Shown here: positions 48,401 to 60,267 of the stretch, piece by piece
How the letters are laid out: each line of letters starts with the position of its first letter
Position numbering within the stretch: the first letter of the stretch is position 1
Source: Oryzias latipes
Lineage: Eukaryota > Chordata > Actinopteri > Beloniformes > Adrianichthyidae
Assembly (NCBI RefSeq): GCF_002234675.1
Contig: NC_019868.2
Location: forward strand, 26,736,293 to 26,800,292
DNA length: 64,000 nt
Direction of reading: 5' to 3'
Made by a program: the position numbers and the translations under genes
The notes under the pieces: model-generated
What the model was told of the DNA's origin: nothing
The model's input: the letters and a program-made list of their open reading frames with translations, nothing else
Database searches by the model: none

Positions 48401-50330
48401 GCAAAGAGGGAAACCTTCAAAAAAAAACTTAAGGCAGGAATAGATCGACTAGGATCTGACTGGATGCTGGAAAAAGTGCAAATTCTTCCATTTGGGAACG
48501 ATGGACAGAATAACGCTTGACTTTGAAAAGCATCGTTGAACCCACGGGGGACCAATCGTGTGAGAAGGGATGAAAGCGCCGCTCTTATTCTGAAAGACAA
48601 ATGCTTCTCCTGTAAGCCCCGCCTCCTCCGTCCCAGAACATCCACCATGGATTTCTCCAAGAATCTTTAGATGTTTTACATGATTCACAAAACAAACATA
48701 ACTTAAAATTTTTTTTAAAAAGCCACCCAAGCTTACGTAAAAAAAGTAAAAAAAAACCCCATCTGTTTAACAATAAAAAACAATTAAAAAAACACCTGTG
48801 CTTCCTATTTAGAGCATGCATTATTGCTATTTTTTTCATTAATTACTTGTATTTTTCAGGCAGCTTTGATCTGTTTTTTTTTTTTTAAATATAAAAACTC
48901 CTATTTTCATTCAGGATGCTTTCTCTTCGATTAATTTAAATCCCCTTTGTGCGCCTACCCCCTCTGATAAAAAAAATGTAAGTTGTGTTTTTGGAGGGCT
49001 TAACATGTGGTGGTGGTTTTTTTTTTTGATGATACATAAAGAAAATTAACCTTCGTCTTCCTCGTCTGAGCTGGCTCGCCCTTTTTGTTGCACCGGTCAA
49101 TATCAGGTCAGGCGGTATGAGGGGGCTGTAAGCTACCGGGAGATTGTGTAAACAGAGAGCTCTCAGCAACAAGGAAGGAGAATAAAGGGTAGAAACTGCA
49201 GAAACTATATCCAGGAAAATGACAACTTTTTTTTGTGTGTGGCTAAAATACGGAATAACCATAATTTAAATCTGATTGGGAATGCTTTTAAAATAGATCA
49301 AAGGCATATAGGACTTTAATGTGTTTTGAATTGAATTGTTTTTACAGATTGTGAAGTCGTTCATGGGAATCCAAGCGGACGAGTCTGTTTAGACATAGTG
49401 AGAGACTCACGTGAGGCTAAACTTAAAGTTGAACTGCCACGTTGACGTCCCGGGGGGGTACTCTCCCTGCTCGTTCATGAAGGTCAGGCCCAGCTGGATG
49501 ATCTTCAGCAGGTCCACGTTGCAGCGCAGCAACTGGTACTGATAGTCGGCATTGCTCCGGAACTCTCCGATGGGTCGGGCTACAACTCCTGGAAACTCTG
49601 TGTCCTGAAAGAGGCAAGAACGAGGGACCGTGGACACCAGTGACAGTGGGTGGGTGGGAGGATGGATAGATGGATGGATGGATGGATGGGTGGGTGGGTG
49701 GGTGGGTGGATGGATGGATGGATCGATGGTTGGGTAGGTGGATGGATGGATGGGTGGGTGGATGGATGGATGGATGGGTGGGTGGATGGATGGGTGGGTG
49801 GATGGGTGGGTGGGTGGGTGGATGGATGGATGGGTGGGTGGATGGGTGGATGGGTGGGTGGATGGATGGATGGGTGGATCGATGGTTGGGTAGGTGGATG
49901 GATGGATGGATGGATGGATGGGTGGGTGGGTAGATGGATGGATGGATGGATGGATGGGTGGATGGGTGGGTGGGTGGATGGATGGGTGGGTGGATGGGTG
50001 GATGGGTGGGTGGATAGGTGGATGGATGGATAGGTGGATGGATGGATGGATAGGTGGATGGATAGGTGGATGGATGGGTGGGTGGATGGGTGGGTGGATA
50101 GGTGGGTAGGTGGATGGATGGATGGGTGGATGGATGGATGGATGGGTGGATGGATGGATAGGTGGGTGGATGGATAGGTGGATGGATGGGTGGGGTCTCT
50201 GAGCATCTCTCACCATTGCGATGTAGTTGTACTTTCGGATGACGTGCCGGATTCTCTTGAGCTCCTCTTCCAGGTTACTGGCCCAGACCTCACATATTCT
50301 TTGGCTGTGGTCTACAGTGGCTGCGGGCAT
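45415..50330 (-). CDS. cnot7: CNOT7 (CAF1), CCR4-NOT deadenylase subunit, complete (6 coding exons)
   Basis: DEDD-type 3'-5' exoribonuclease that shortens poly(A) tails as part of CCR4-NOT, in cytoplasm and nucleus. Exons in transcript order: 50330-50214, 49604-49411, 48256-48095, 46981-46837, 46249-46139, 45546-45415 (stop at 45417-45415). Total 861 nt, 286 residues; human CNOT7 has 285. Start [20 protein letters not shown]. Catalytic residues are all present and in human numbering: Asp40 and Glu42 (DTEFPG, exon 2), Asp161 (GYDFGYLIK, exon 4), His225 and Asp230 ([12 protein letters not shown], exon 5). The C-terminus ends EEEANKQLS; human ends shortly after ANKQS. CNOT8 is the nearest paralogue; the [16 protein letters not shown] start and synteny support CNOT7. 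Intron 1 is a tetranucleotide array (see repeat). Confidence 0.97.
46982..48094 (-). other. CNOT7 intron 3
   Basis: No coding signal. From about 47150 it carries GGGGTCAAATCAGAATCAGC and a mirrored AT-rich region related to 61180-61700, with a GCCCCGCC-type motif (47400). Possibly a MITE pair; not classified. Confidence 0.4.
49411..49604 (-). CDS. cnot7: CNOT7 exon 2 with Asp40/Glu42
   Basis: Acceptor on - is a good polypyrimidine tract (TCGTTCTTGCCTCTTTCAG). The exon opens at once with [20 protein letters not shown] and ends FNFKFSLT (T split with exon 3) before donor GTGAGT. The first codon is the catalytic Asp40. Confidence 0.96.
49645..50195. repeat. GGAT/GGGT tetranucleotide array filling CNOT7 intron 1
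   Basis: About 550 bp of mixed GGAT and GGGT units on + (ATCC/ACCC on -) with occasional GATC and TAGG variants, and higher-order repetition (a GATCGATGGTTGGGTAGGTG variant occurs at about 49720 and 49877). The whole intron is 49605-50213, 609 nt, so only about 60 bp are not repeat. Confidence 0.97.
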
Positions 50331-51000
50331 AGTGCCACTTCACCACGCGTGGAGATGGGGGGCGGGGGATGATGAGAGCATCATGAAAACACAGACAAAG
50401 CAGCCGAAACCACATGAAAAGAGCCGCTTAGTTAGTAGTAGAAGTCATGTGTGTTTTAGCCGCCTGCTAGCTCGTAATTTAAAGCAGCACTGTTGCTAGC
50501 TTGTTACCTGTTAACAGTTAGCGGGTTGGAGGTAAAACTTCCGAACAAGAGGAGTGGCGACTGTGCGGTTTTCTCACACAAAACATTAGTTTCGATCAAC
50601 TACACAGGAGTGGTTGTACAACAGGACAGGCACGAGTAAGTAGCAGCAGTGCGCGCGCGCGCACACACGCCGGGGCGTCACTTCTTTTCTTTTTTTTTTT
50701 TTTGGGAGACTGCAAAGGTTTTGTTTCGTTGACTCACCGTTCCCCGAAACGGGCGCGCGCGTGTTTGAGCGTGTGCTATCTGAAAGCTGGCCGTGTGTTC
50801 TGTGATATCTGTCAGCAGGGAGGGGAGGGGGGTGTTCCGCCAACTTTGAAATACTTTTATATTCAGTGGGGCTTGATGTCAACCTACGGCTGCCATCACA
50901 GCGGACCCCACACAGTGACGTCATTACGTAAAGTGAAACGTCAGGACGTAAGGACGTTTCAGGATCCTCATCCGTAAAATGTGAAAAAAGGTTTTCCAAT
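50331..51000 (-). promoter_or_regulatory. cnot7: CNOT7 upstream region, probable promoter / 5'UTR
   Basis: A CpG-rich island in AT-rich surroundings: a GC alternation at 50651-50661, ACGCCGGGGCGTCAC, and CCCGAAACGGGCGCGCGC near 50745-50762. A possible untranslated-exon donor is AACAGGTAACAAG on - near 50510. TSS not resolved. Confidence 0.5.
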
Positions 51001-51749
51001 AAATGTTTGTAAAGAGGAATATATAAATTTTAAAAAGTACAAATAAACGTTATATATTTCTTATTAATTACTAATTTATTCAAGGTGAACAGGCTCTCGT
51101 TGAAAGTGTATATATAATTATTTTCAAAGGATATATTATTTTTAAAAATTATACTGTACAGATTTTTTTTATTTTTTCACAAAATATATTTTCTTTTCAA
51201 TTTATATTAAAGTAAAATAAACTTTTTTTTGCCCCTAAAGTTATATTATTTTGGTAAATTACTGAAAAAGTTTTACACAAATAAAAATGTTAGCCATGAA
51301 ACCAAAAAGGCCACATTTTAAATTCAAGTAAAACATGATGCAGAGATAAATTCGTTTTTCAAATCACTTGTTTTAATAAAAAAGTACAATTTTCACAGAC
51401 GCATCATAATCCAACGTTCGCATTTTTGTTGATTTTGATCATTTTATGACCACTCTAAGATGAAAAAAAAGAATGCATATGATTGACATCTTTAAGGGAA
51501 ACATTTTCAACAAATATGGACTAGAGGACATTTAGGGTGAAAAAGATTTTACCTTTAACTTTTATTGTTGAACACAAACCCTCAATAACCAATATGTTGT
51601 GTAAATGCCCTTATAATTTTTCATACCTTATGTAATTTTTGTAATGTTTAATTTTTTTCTATGTTATCTGTATTTCATTCTTTTTCTTTTTCTTTGACCT
51701 TTAACCCCTCATCCCGTAAGTTAGTAATTCATAACATTTCATTTTCTCC

Positions 51750-52090
51750 AGCACTTCATTCACAAAGGAAGTTTTTTCAACATTGAGAATAAATTCGGGC
51801 ATGAAGTATTTTACACAGCTGCAAAAATGATGACACCAGTGGTTCTTTTTGTGATGCCAAACCTGAAACTATGACCCACATTTTCTTGATTTGTACACAT
51901 CCTCAGGTAGGATGTGTACTTTTTAAAACAAAATAATTTATTTATAAACATATTGTTGCTTCACTTCCTCATCTTCTATTTATTTGCAACACAAAGACAA
52001 AATGGGACAATCTCCCACTATGTAATTTTTTCTAAAATAAAAAAAATCAGTGGCTAATATAAGATTACAAAAAAATCGTTTTTAGTAAAT
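51750..52090 (+). mobile_element. L1/Tx1-like LINE 3' fragment
   Basis: One + frame around 51815-51900 reads GSFCDAKPETMTHIFLICTH, the CxxC...ETxxHxFxxC zinc-finger pattern found at the C-terminus of L1-clade ORF2. A hydrophobic LFIN-ILLLHFLIF-type segment follows. It is truncated, and a V-SINE is inserted right after it. Confidence 0.65.
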
Positions 52091-52102
52091 ATTATTGCAT
52101 TT

Positions 52103-52492
52103 AGGCTGCACGGTGGCGCAGTGGTTAGCGCTCTTGCCTCACAGCAAGAAGGCCCCCGGTTCAAGTCCCGGCTGGGGGACGTGAAAAACAGAACATCAAT
52201 GGGGGACCTTTCTGTGTGGAGTTTGCATGTTCTCCCCGTGTATGCGTGGGTTTTCTCCGGGGTCTCCGGCTTCCTCCCACCATCCAAAAACATGCTTCAT
52301 AGGTTAATTGGCAACTCTAAATTGTCCATAACTGTGAGTGTGAGAGTGAATGGATGTGTGATTGAGGATATTCCACCCTGCAACAGACTGGCAACCAGTC
52401 CAGGGTATCCCTTGCCTATGCCCAAGTGGCCGGGATAGGCTCCGGCAGCCCCGTGACCCCGAAAGGGAATAAACGGTTAAGAAAATGAATGA
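52103..52492 (+). mobile_element. V-SINE (DANA/mermaid-like), full length with target-site duplication
   Basis: A box GGTGGCGCAGTGGTTAGCGC, B box GGTTCAAGTCCC, core TGTGTGGAGTTTGCATGTTC, CAACAGACTGGCAACCAGTC, GGGATAGGCTCCGGCAGCCC, tail GAAAATGAATGA. Flanked by identical ATTATTGCATTT at 52091-52102 and 52493-52504. Confidence 0.9.
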
Positions 52493-53169
52493 ATTATTGC
52501 ATTTTTCATGCTAATTTTTTCTGCAATTACTTCTCTTTATTATAATTTTATCAGTTAATGGTATTTTTCGATGCTCATACATTCCACGTTCATAAATCAT
52601 TTAAACATTTTGTTATTTCGTGTTTTATTTAAAAATATGTAAATACATTTTTATAAAAAATTACATAATTTTAGATTTTATTTCTTTATGTTTACAACTG
52701 TTTGTATTTTTGTCTTAATTAATTGGAGAATCAAAAGAAGCAAAACAAATCTCAAATAATACATTTTGCAAGACATAAAAATTGATATACATATTATCAA
52801 TATCTCATTTTAGATTGATTTAAAACTTTATTTAATTTGCAATATCATCGTTAAAAATGTTATAATATTGAATCAAAACCATGTTGATTGTTAATAAATG
52901 TTATCCTGCAACATTTTATTGCTCTTATATAAATGTCAATAATGTCAAAAATGCTTTTTTTTTCTTATTATTGAAGTTTAAAACAATGTTTCAACGTTTT
53001 TGGTCATAAAAACATAACTGAAATAAATCATGAATTGAAAAAAAAAATTCTGAATGAAAATGTCTTGCATACGCAAAACAAATGATCACAATATTTGCTT
53101 ATACTTCCTAATTAAATAAAAATGTTCTGAGCTCTTCAATCGGATTGATGTATTTTTCGATTAATCGTA

Positions 53170-53200
<31 letters not shown>

Positions 53201-53221
53201 AAAGACCATCGTTTGTTTGTT

Positions 53222-53350
53222 CACCTTTCGGCACATTCCCTCATGGGTCGCCACAACAAATGGTTTGGCAGAGAGTTTTTTGCAGAATGCTTTTCCTGAC
53301 ACAACCGTGTATTTTATCCTGGATGGGGACCAGAACAGGGGGGCCTGGAC
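53222..53350 (-). mobile_element. Degraded DANA-type SINE tail
   Basis: CACCTTTCGGCACATTCCC, CATGGGTCGCCACAACAAA, and GCTTTTCCTGACACAACC resemble the 26494-26722 element from its 3' end. Next to a long poly(A) at 53169-53197. Confidence 0.6.
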
Positions 53351-53599
53351 TTAGTCCTTTTTTCTTTCAGACAGATTGGGACTTCAATCAAATGTCACAA
53401 AACTGCCATTCACGAACCTTTAAGCTGCAGGGGAACATAATTTACATGAAATACATACCTTTTTTTGTAAGATTTTTTCATATTTGACATTATAGATCTA
53501 ACAAGGAAAGTCAGCAGCAGTTAAAATTTAAACGAGTCATTTTTAAAAATGTATTTTTCATGGTTTTCTCTTTTGACAAAAAAAAACCCAGCTGTTGGT

Positions 53600-55573
53600 T
53601 TCAATATAACTTTATTCGTGTACCTTTGCAATAACGGTGGTTACAAAACATTGAGATCAAGCGGAAAAAAAAAAGGTGAGCACTCTTCAGGAGAATATGG
53701 CAGGTGATGAATAATGACTTAATTTATGTTACAATAAAACAGACACATTTGAAACTTTTTGTTTACTTTTGTTAAAGCACAAAACTGTCAAAGACTGTCA
53801 AAACACAATAAGAAGTGCTTAAAAAAGAAATACATGTAACAATAGATCCTCATGCACAATCGTTCTAGCATTGTTCATTTGCAAAAGGCGCAGTAACAAA
53901 AATGCATGATATAAAGTTACACTGATACGTTTTTGCAGAAGAAAGATTGCACGTTTCCGTCAAAACTCCTGGGAATTGTGTCCTGACCATCGACTGTATA
54001 TGAGGACTGGACTAAGTGAATCCTCCCCCCTGGAGTTCCAAAGAGGAAGTACCTGCTGACTCCAAGAAGCCAAAATCCCCTAGACTTCTATTAAGAACTA
54101 AGCAGTTTATTTTTTTTAATATGTTCTTGCTAATCCTTTATTACATGATGTTTTTCTGTAGTGCTAAGTTATTCAAGTTATAATCAGATGCCTCAATAAC
54201 AGTATGTGGTCAAAAAACATGTAATTGACAGATTCTCATGATCAAACAAGTTCACCCCTAATTGATGAGAGTGGTTGCTATAGAAACGTTGACTCAGACC
54301 CACCGGTTACGTCCGCGTCCAACACGGTGGGGCCCGTATCACGATTGAATTGACGTCATTTGGTTGGAGTCGGAGGGAAGTCATTTCCTATAAGTGACCT
54401 CACACTCGCTCACTCTAGTTCTCATATACAGTCAATGGTCGCAATCCAACAAGTTGATGTTTGCGTGATTCAGTCTGCTGACTCAGCAATCTAACCTTAC
54501 AGCCTAAAGCTGATCTGATGTTAAAATCTTCCAGACAAATGTGTCAGAGAGAAAGGAGACTCAGATATAAAGCTATTTGGCCTGAAAGGTGTAGATAAAT
54601 GAGATATTATCAAGCTTCTATCAATCCATAAGCTATTGCACATGGAGACTTGGGTGCTCAAAAGGAGGTTTTTCAACTATAAACCATTTATTTATATTCG
54701 TAAAAATAAGTTATGATGCTGGTAATCGAGTTTATTTACCAATTTCCTTGTCGATAAACTGATTATAACTCAGCTTATCAAACTAAAATCAACTAAGATC
54801 AACAGATTGCGAAGACTATCCCAACAACTATCTTGTTCAAGTTTGATTTGTTTTGGGAAATCTTGAATGCACATGAAAATATCATAATTCGTTTTTGACA
54901 GAGCTGGTTTGTGCCTTGCACTTGAATTTGTACCGATCAAACTTTTTCCCACTTTGGCCAACTTTAAACCTAATACCTAAAAATGTGATTCATTAGATTT
55001 GGAAAAATGGTAACGATTTCCATTTATTTGGAAGGGATCACACAGAAACACAAAAACGGGATAAATTAAAACCATAAGGTTCTGATCTGGTATCCAGAGC
55101 TGCTATATCATCAGAACTCCCTAACTCTGCACAGTTCGGCTGTTAAGCCCTTCAGGCTTAGTGTTGAGGCTTTGGTGTAACTTTATAGTTTATGTAATGT
55201 TGATGTTTGGAGTCTTGTCTGGACCTCTGTAACTCACAACTCTCAACCTTAACCCTATCTGGCAACTTCTATGTAAATACAAATGCTTCCAGCGTATAAT
55301 AGATAAAATGTAAACAAACATATTGCAGCTGATGAACGAGTGCAGCTCTGAAACTCGACCACATGGAAGACCAGAATTGTTTGCAGGCGCACACGCTCTT
55401 AGGATGTTTGGTTTTAGTTGCTATTCTTAATTTTCAACGTCCTGAAAAAAAGTAAATTTTCTTTATGTTTGTATTTAGTTGATGTTTAACGCTACAGCGA
55501 GCAGTGGTGGTCGTAAAGTTTGCTCGAATGGAAAACAGTAAAATCTGCTCGAATGGAAAACAGTAAAATCTGC
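53600..55573 (-). other. mtmr7: Probable MTMR7 3'UTR
   Basis: Follows the MTMR7 stop on -. A - strand AATAAA (TTTATT on + at 53611-53616) could end the transcript. The stretch contains the MITE 53987-54438. The extent is inferred. Confidence 0.4.
53987..54438 (+). mobile_element. Complete inverted-repeat MITE (reference copy)
   Basis: Left end CCATCGACTGTATATGAGGA and right end CATATACAGTCAATGG are inverted, extending through GGACTGGACTAAGTGA / TCACTCTAGTTCTCA. The 452-bp interior has CTCCAAGAAGCCAAAATCCC and GAGTGGTTGCTATAGAAACG. Superfamily unknown. Confidence 0.8.
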
Positions 55574-58500
55574 TCAGGCCGCTGAATAGACGGCCTCATC
55601 GGAGTCGGGGTCTCTGGCGCTCTCCTCGCTCAGAGGCGAACGGCAGCTCAGGTCTGCAATCCCGGACTCCTGGTCGCTGCCGCTCGTCTCGGCTTTCAGG
55701 CTGGAGTCGTGCGGCGGGAGGATGGCGGTGCTGCTGTCCAGGTCTTTTGGAGTGCTGCTGGGCAAGAAGCTGCTGGTGTAATCTTGAGGAGTGTTGGCCA
55801 AAGCCAGGTTGTTCCCAGGATCCCACGGTGGGAGGCTTTTGTCTGAGGAGGCGGTGCTCCAGCTCTGTTCACGCGCCATCTCTGTGATTTTCTATTCATG
55901 GTGCGTGACACAGTCATCTTCTACAGTTAGGAAAACAGAGTGTTCCGGTGGGTCTGTTTGTGTCTCACCTGCTTGTGTGAAGCCAGCTGCTCCTCCAGCT
56001 GCTGCGTCTCTTCCTGGATGGCCCGTAGGTAATCCTCCACAGATTGTCGAGGATGCATTCCCTGGTCAAATCGGTTGTACAGTCCTCTCCAGAATCTATG
56101 CAAAGGCAGAACATAGAATATTAAAGTTATTATTGCATTTCGGGCAGCCGTGGGGCAGCCGTGGTGCAGCGGTAGGGCGGTCAACCCATGATCGTGAGAT
56201 TGCAGGTTCGATTCCCGCCTTGCACGCCCATGAGTCGATGTGTCCTTGGGCAAGACACTGAACCCCAACCTTGCCTCTGGTGAGAGTGTTCGGCCGCGGA
56301 GTGTGAATGTGTGTGTGAATGAGTGTGACTGTGTGAATGGGTTTGTGACTGTAAAGCGCTTTGAGCCTTGTAGGTAGAAAAGCGCTATAGAAGTATTTGC
56401 CATTTACGCCATTTATACTAAATCAACGACTATAATTACAATAATGTCTTAGGATACAGTTACATGACGTAAAATAACAGATGGGAATATGAAACCAGAA
56501 TAAAGTAGCAGTCTTCTTCATGCAAACATGTCTCTGAGCTTCTTATTTTCTACTTTATCGATACTGAAAGCCGGCTACACTGACAATAATTTGGTTTTGA
56601 GTCACCAAGGTTCAGAATTACTTTGTTTTAATTTATGACTTTTTTCCTCGTTCATTTATGACGTTTTTCCTCGTTTATTTACGACTTTTTTCCTCGTTTA
56701 TGGCTATTTCCCTCATTAGTTTATGACTTTTTCCTCGTTAGTTTATGACTTTTTTCCTGTTAGTTAATGCCTTTTTTCTGGTTTATTTATGACTTTTTTC
56801 TAATTAATTTATGACTTTTTTTCTCGTTCATTTGTGACTTTTTTCCTCGTTTATTTATGACCTTTTTCCTCTGTAGTAGGTTTAGTGGATGTCATCTGGA
56901 CTTGGTTTTAAAGTTGGAAGACGTTTCACCTCTATCATCCTATTAACGACCCGAAACCAGATAGGCTAAGTGGACAACACCTCCAGTTTCAGGTCTAACT
57001 CCTCCCCCAATGAGCGCATATATACCAGCTCTTAGACCAGCTATTTCAGAATTGACAAAGCCTCTTGGATAAGAGGTGAAACGTCTTCCAACTTTAAAAC
57101 CAAGTCCAGATGACATCCCCTAAACCTACTACAATGGAACCAACCTGGATGAATGAGAGTCTTCATAGACACGACCTTTTTCCTCGTTTATGACTGTTTT
57201 CCTCGTTAGTTTATGACTTTTTTCCTCGTTTATTTATGACTTTTTTTCTCGTTTATGACTGTTTTCCTCGTTAGATTATGACTTTTTCCTTGTTAGTTTT
57301 TGCCTTTTTTTTCCGTTAGTTTATGACTTTTTTCTCGTTAGTTAATGACTTTTTTCTGGTTTATTTATGACTTTTTTCCTCGTTAGTTTATGACTTTTTC
57401 TAATTAATTTATAACCTTTTTCTCGTTAGTTTATAACTTTTTTTCCGTGCATTTATCTGTTTTAAAGTCGTAAATTTAAAATTTTAAAGCACATAAATTT
57501 ACGAGAAGAAAGTTGTAGATATACGACTTTCTTCTCGTAATTTAACAGTTATAACTTTTTACTCGTAAATTTAGGAATTTAAAGTTGTAACTGAAAGAAA
57601 ACATTTTTTTGGAAACTGGCCCTCATATTCCATCGTAACAATCTAATATTTTCAGTTTTGATTTTATTTTTTAAAAGGTAACTTGAAATACCCAAAAGAA
57701 GCTAGCTCTATTCTTTGTGTATTAACGTTTTCCTGGTAAGTGTATGAATTGGACAACACTGCCCTCAAATGAGCACCTAAACTCTGTGTCCACTGATTGT
57801 CACTTTCGTTGTTCCCAAATTGTCTGGGATGCAGAAATGGAGCCAGGGATGCGACATGTACTTCACTGTGTTGAAACCTCCTCAGATTTTTAGGTCCTTT
57901 AATTTTGGATAAACCGTCTTTGTATCTGGTAATTTAGTTCAAATGTGTTTTTAGCAAATGACTCCACAGTCTATTCACATCAGTTTTCTCAGTGTCAGGT
58001 ACATACTTGAAACAGTAGGGGGCGGTAGATGGTCTCAGCAGCCCTTGAGTCTGGCTGTGGTCTGGTCTGTACAGAGGGTTGATGTAGTCAGCACGATTCG
58101 TCCATAAGAAACTCCATAAGGAGTGAGTTTTCTCATGCACTCTGAGTCAAAAAAAGACAAACAACAATTATTTCCTCAGAAAACAAAGTTTCAATCCAAA
58201 AAAAAAAATCAACTTAACAGACATTTCTGTGCAGAAATGAAGAATAAACTTTGTAGCAGCAGGTTATAGAACTCACTGCAGCTCTATTCTCTCCCGCTGA
58301 CAGTTGCCAATAAAGTTTCCATACTGACAGGAATAGACGTGGTTGTGAACGGTGATCAGGAACTTCTCGTTGTACTGGAAGGCACAGGGAAACTGCTCCA
58401 TCAGCTGCCACAAGCACTCCAGGAACTGATCGATGATGGGAGAAACCTCTTTGGGGTCTCCATCCAAGTGGCTGCACCTGCAGAGAATGAGGACACGCTG

Positions 58501-60236
58501 GACTGTGAGCACAGTCCAAACTGTAGATAGGATAAAGGAAATCGGTTTGAGCCAAACCTGTGAGAAAACTTGTGTCCGAACGAGATCCAGTCTTTCTCAA
58601 TGAGAACCTGTCCGGATAAATAAGGGTGGATTTCATAAAAGATGACCTCTAGAGTGTTATTACCATCACAAGTCAATGACTTTTGAGAAAAGCCCTAAGC
58701 CTTAGTAACATGCACCCATGACCCGTACAGATGCTGCATGTTTTTGGGTTGTGGTTCGGTGTCGTACGGCACTGTCTAGTGGGGTCTAGATAAAGTTCAG
58801 TTAAAGTTAAAGTCCCACTATCTGTCGCACAGGTGTGCGAAATTTGTTCTCCGCATTTGGGGGAGCGGTGAGCTCGGTAGCATTAAGGGTCCATTCAAGG
58901 GCGCTCACTGGGTGATGTTAATTACTCGCCATTGATATGGAAATTACCCCATTACCATTGTTCATTCCCCTCTGGGAATCAAAACCTGGTTTCCTGCGTG
59001 GTAATCTTTCACCTTACCAACCGAGCTACCCAGCCGCTCCCAATGTTAAAGTGCTTTGGATTGCACAAGGGCTGGTCGTTAGTAAGTAAGCCTCTTCCTG
59101 ACTGCTGCACTCACATTCCCGGGATACACAAGTGTCCGTAAGATACCTGTAGGACGTACACACCATCTGTCGTCTGTCACAGACTTCTGAAATTCACAAG
59201 GGGGGGATTCGAAAAAATGAAAAATTGGTTTGATCCATCTGCGTCTCACCCACTTCACCCTTACTTTACTCTTGTTTGTTTAAATGTTCACAAATCTTTT
59301 TTACTCAACGGGCTTATCGAGCAGTCTACAACCTTGTGACACGTTTGCCCATTTTTTTGCCCGCAGACAGCCCATACCCACCCGTAAGGGCAGACACAAC
59401 TACGGCTTTCACTAGTAAACAAGAAAAAAACTGAACTAAGGCCATCATAACAAAACGGTCATGGTTCCTTACCCGGCAGCGCTTAATTATAATAAACAGT
59501 TATAGGTTGGGTGTAGCTACCATCAGTCCTCTTAGTGTCCTGTAGAAGGGATCCAGCAGTACGGAGGCCACCGAACACACCTGCGCAGTGCGATCCCAGC
59601 CATCTGAACAGTGAACCAAGACACTGACACCTTCCTCTGCTATGGCCTGCACATACACAAGACATGCAAAAAGATGCTGTTCATGGATGAAGGTAGCATG
59701 TAGCCCGGACAAGACCTCAGGCTGACGCAGAAAGCTTATTTGAAGATTCCCAAAGCAGGAAGAACATGCAAATTCCACACGGAACATGGTATTTTTAGCT
59801 AAAAATGAAAACAGATCTAGTTCTGACTTAGTAGTTTTACTATGGTAAAACCACACAATTAAATATATGTTTTTAGAGTTTTTTATTTCCTGACTATAAA
59901 CAGATTTAAATTGAGTTTTGGATTTTTTTGGTCATTATTGTCCGTAAATGCTTTTTTTGTTAAAATTCGTTTTTCATTTTAATTTAAACTGTTTTAAGCA
60001 CTTTTAGACTAAATCAGCAACATTTCAAGGATTTCTCCAGGATCTGTTTAAACCATGATGTCTCATTTTAAATTAAAGTTAAAGAAAAGAGTCCAATAAA
60101 AAAAGAAAAGAGTAGATATGACAATGGAAATGAGTAACTGAACTTAATAATAAAGTGTTTCCATTCAGAATAAATCAAATATAATATTTCAGATATTCAG
60201 ATATTTTTTTTGCTTACATTAGCTGTGTTTGTGTGT

Positions 60237-60267
<31 letters not shown>

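Larger units (their letters stand above)
51001..53580. other. AT-rich intergenic DNA between CNOT7 and MTMR7
   Basis: Apart from the L1-like fragment, the V-SINE, a poly(A) run at 53169-53197 and a degraded DANA-type tail at 53222-53350, nothing is recognised. No exon resembling VPS37A was found in either strand. Confidence 0.55.

Noticed and set aside
49580..50206. Long open frames on both strands (IHPS-, THPP- and WMDG-type proteins)
   Set aside because: They are by-products of a stop-free 4-bp repeat in several frames. Only the frame joined to CNOT7 exons has a possible biological meaning, as retained intron.
52104..52180. tRNA gene suggested by A and B boxes (also at 43531, 56147 and 58980)
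   Set aside because: The boxes belong to SINE heads. No cloverleaf with a proper acceptor stem is evident, and the SINE bodies follow directly.
57061..57095. GGATAAGAGGTGAAACG resembling a hammerhead ribozyme core
   Set aside because: The CUGANGA box required for the hammerhead is not matched, and the stretch is explained by the arm of the inverted-repeat element.
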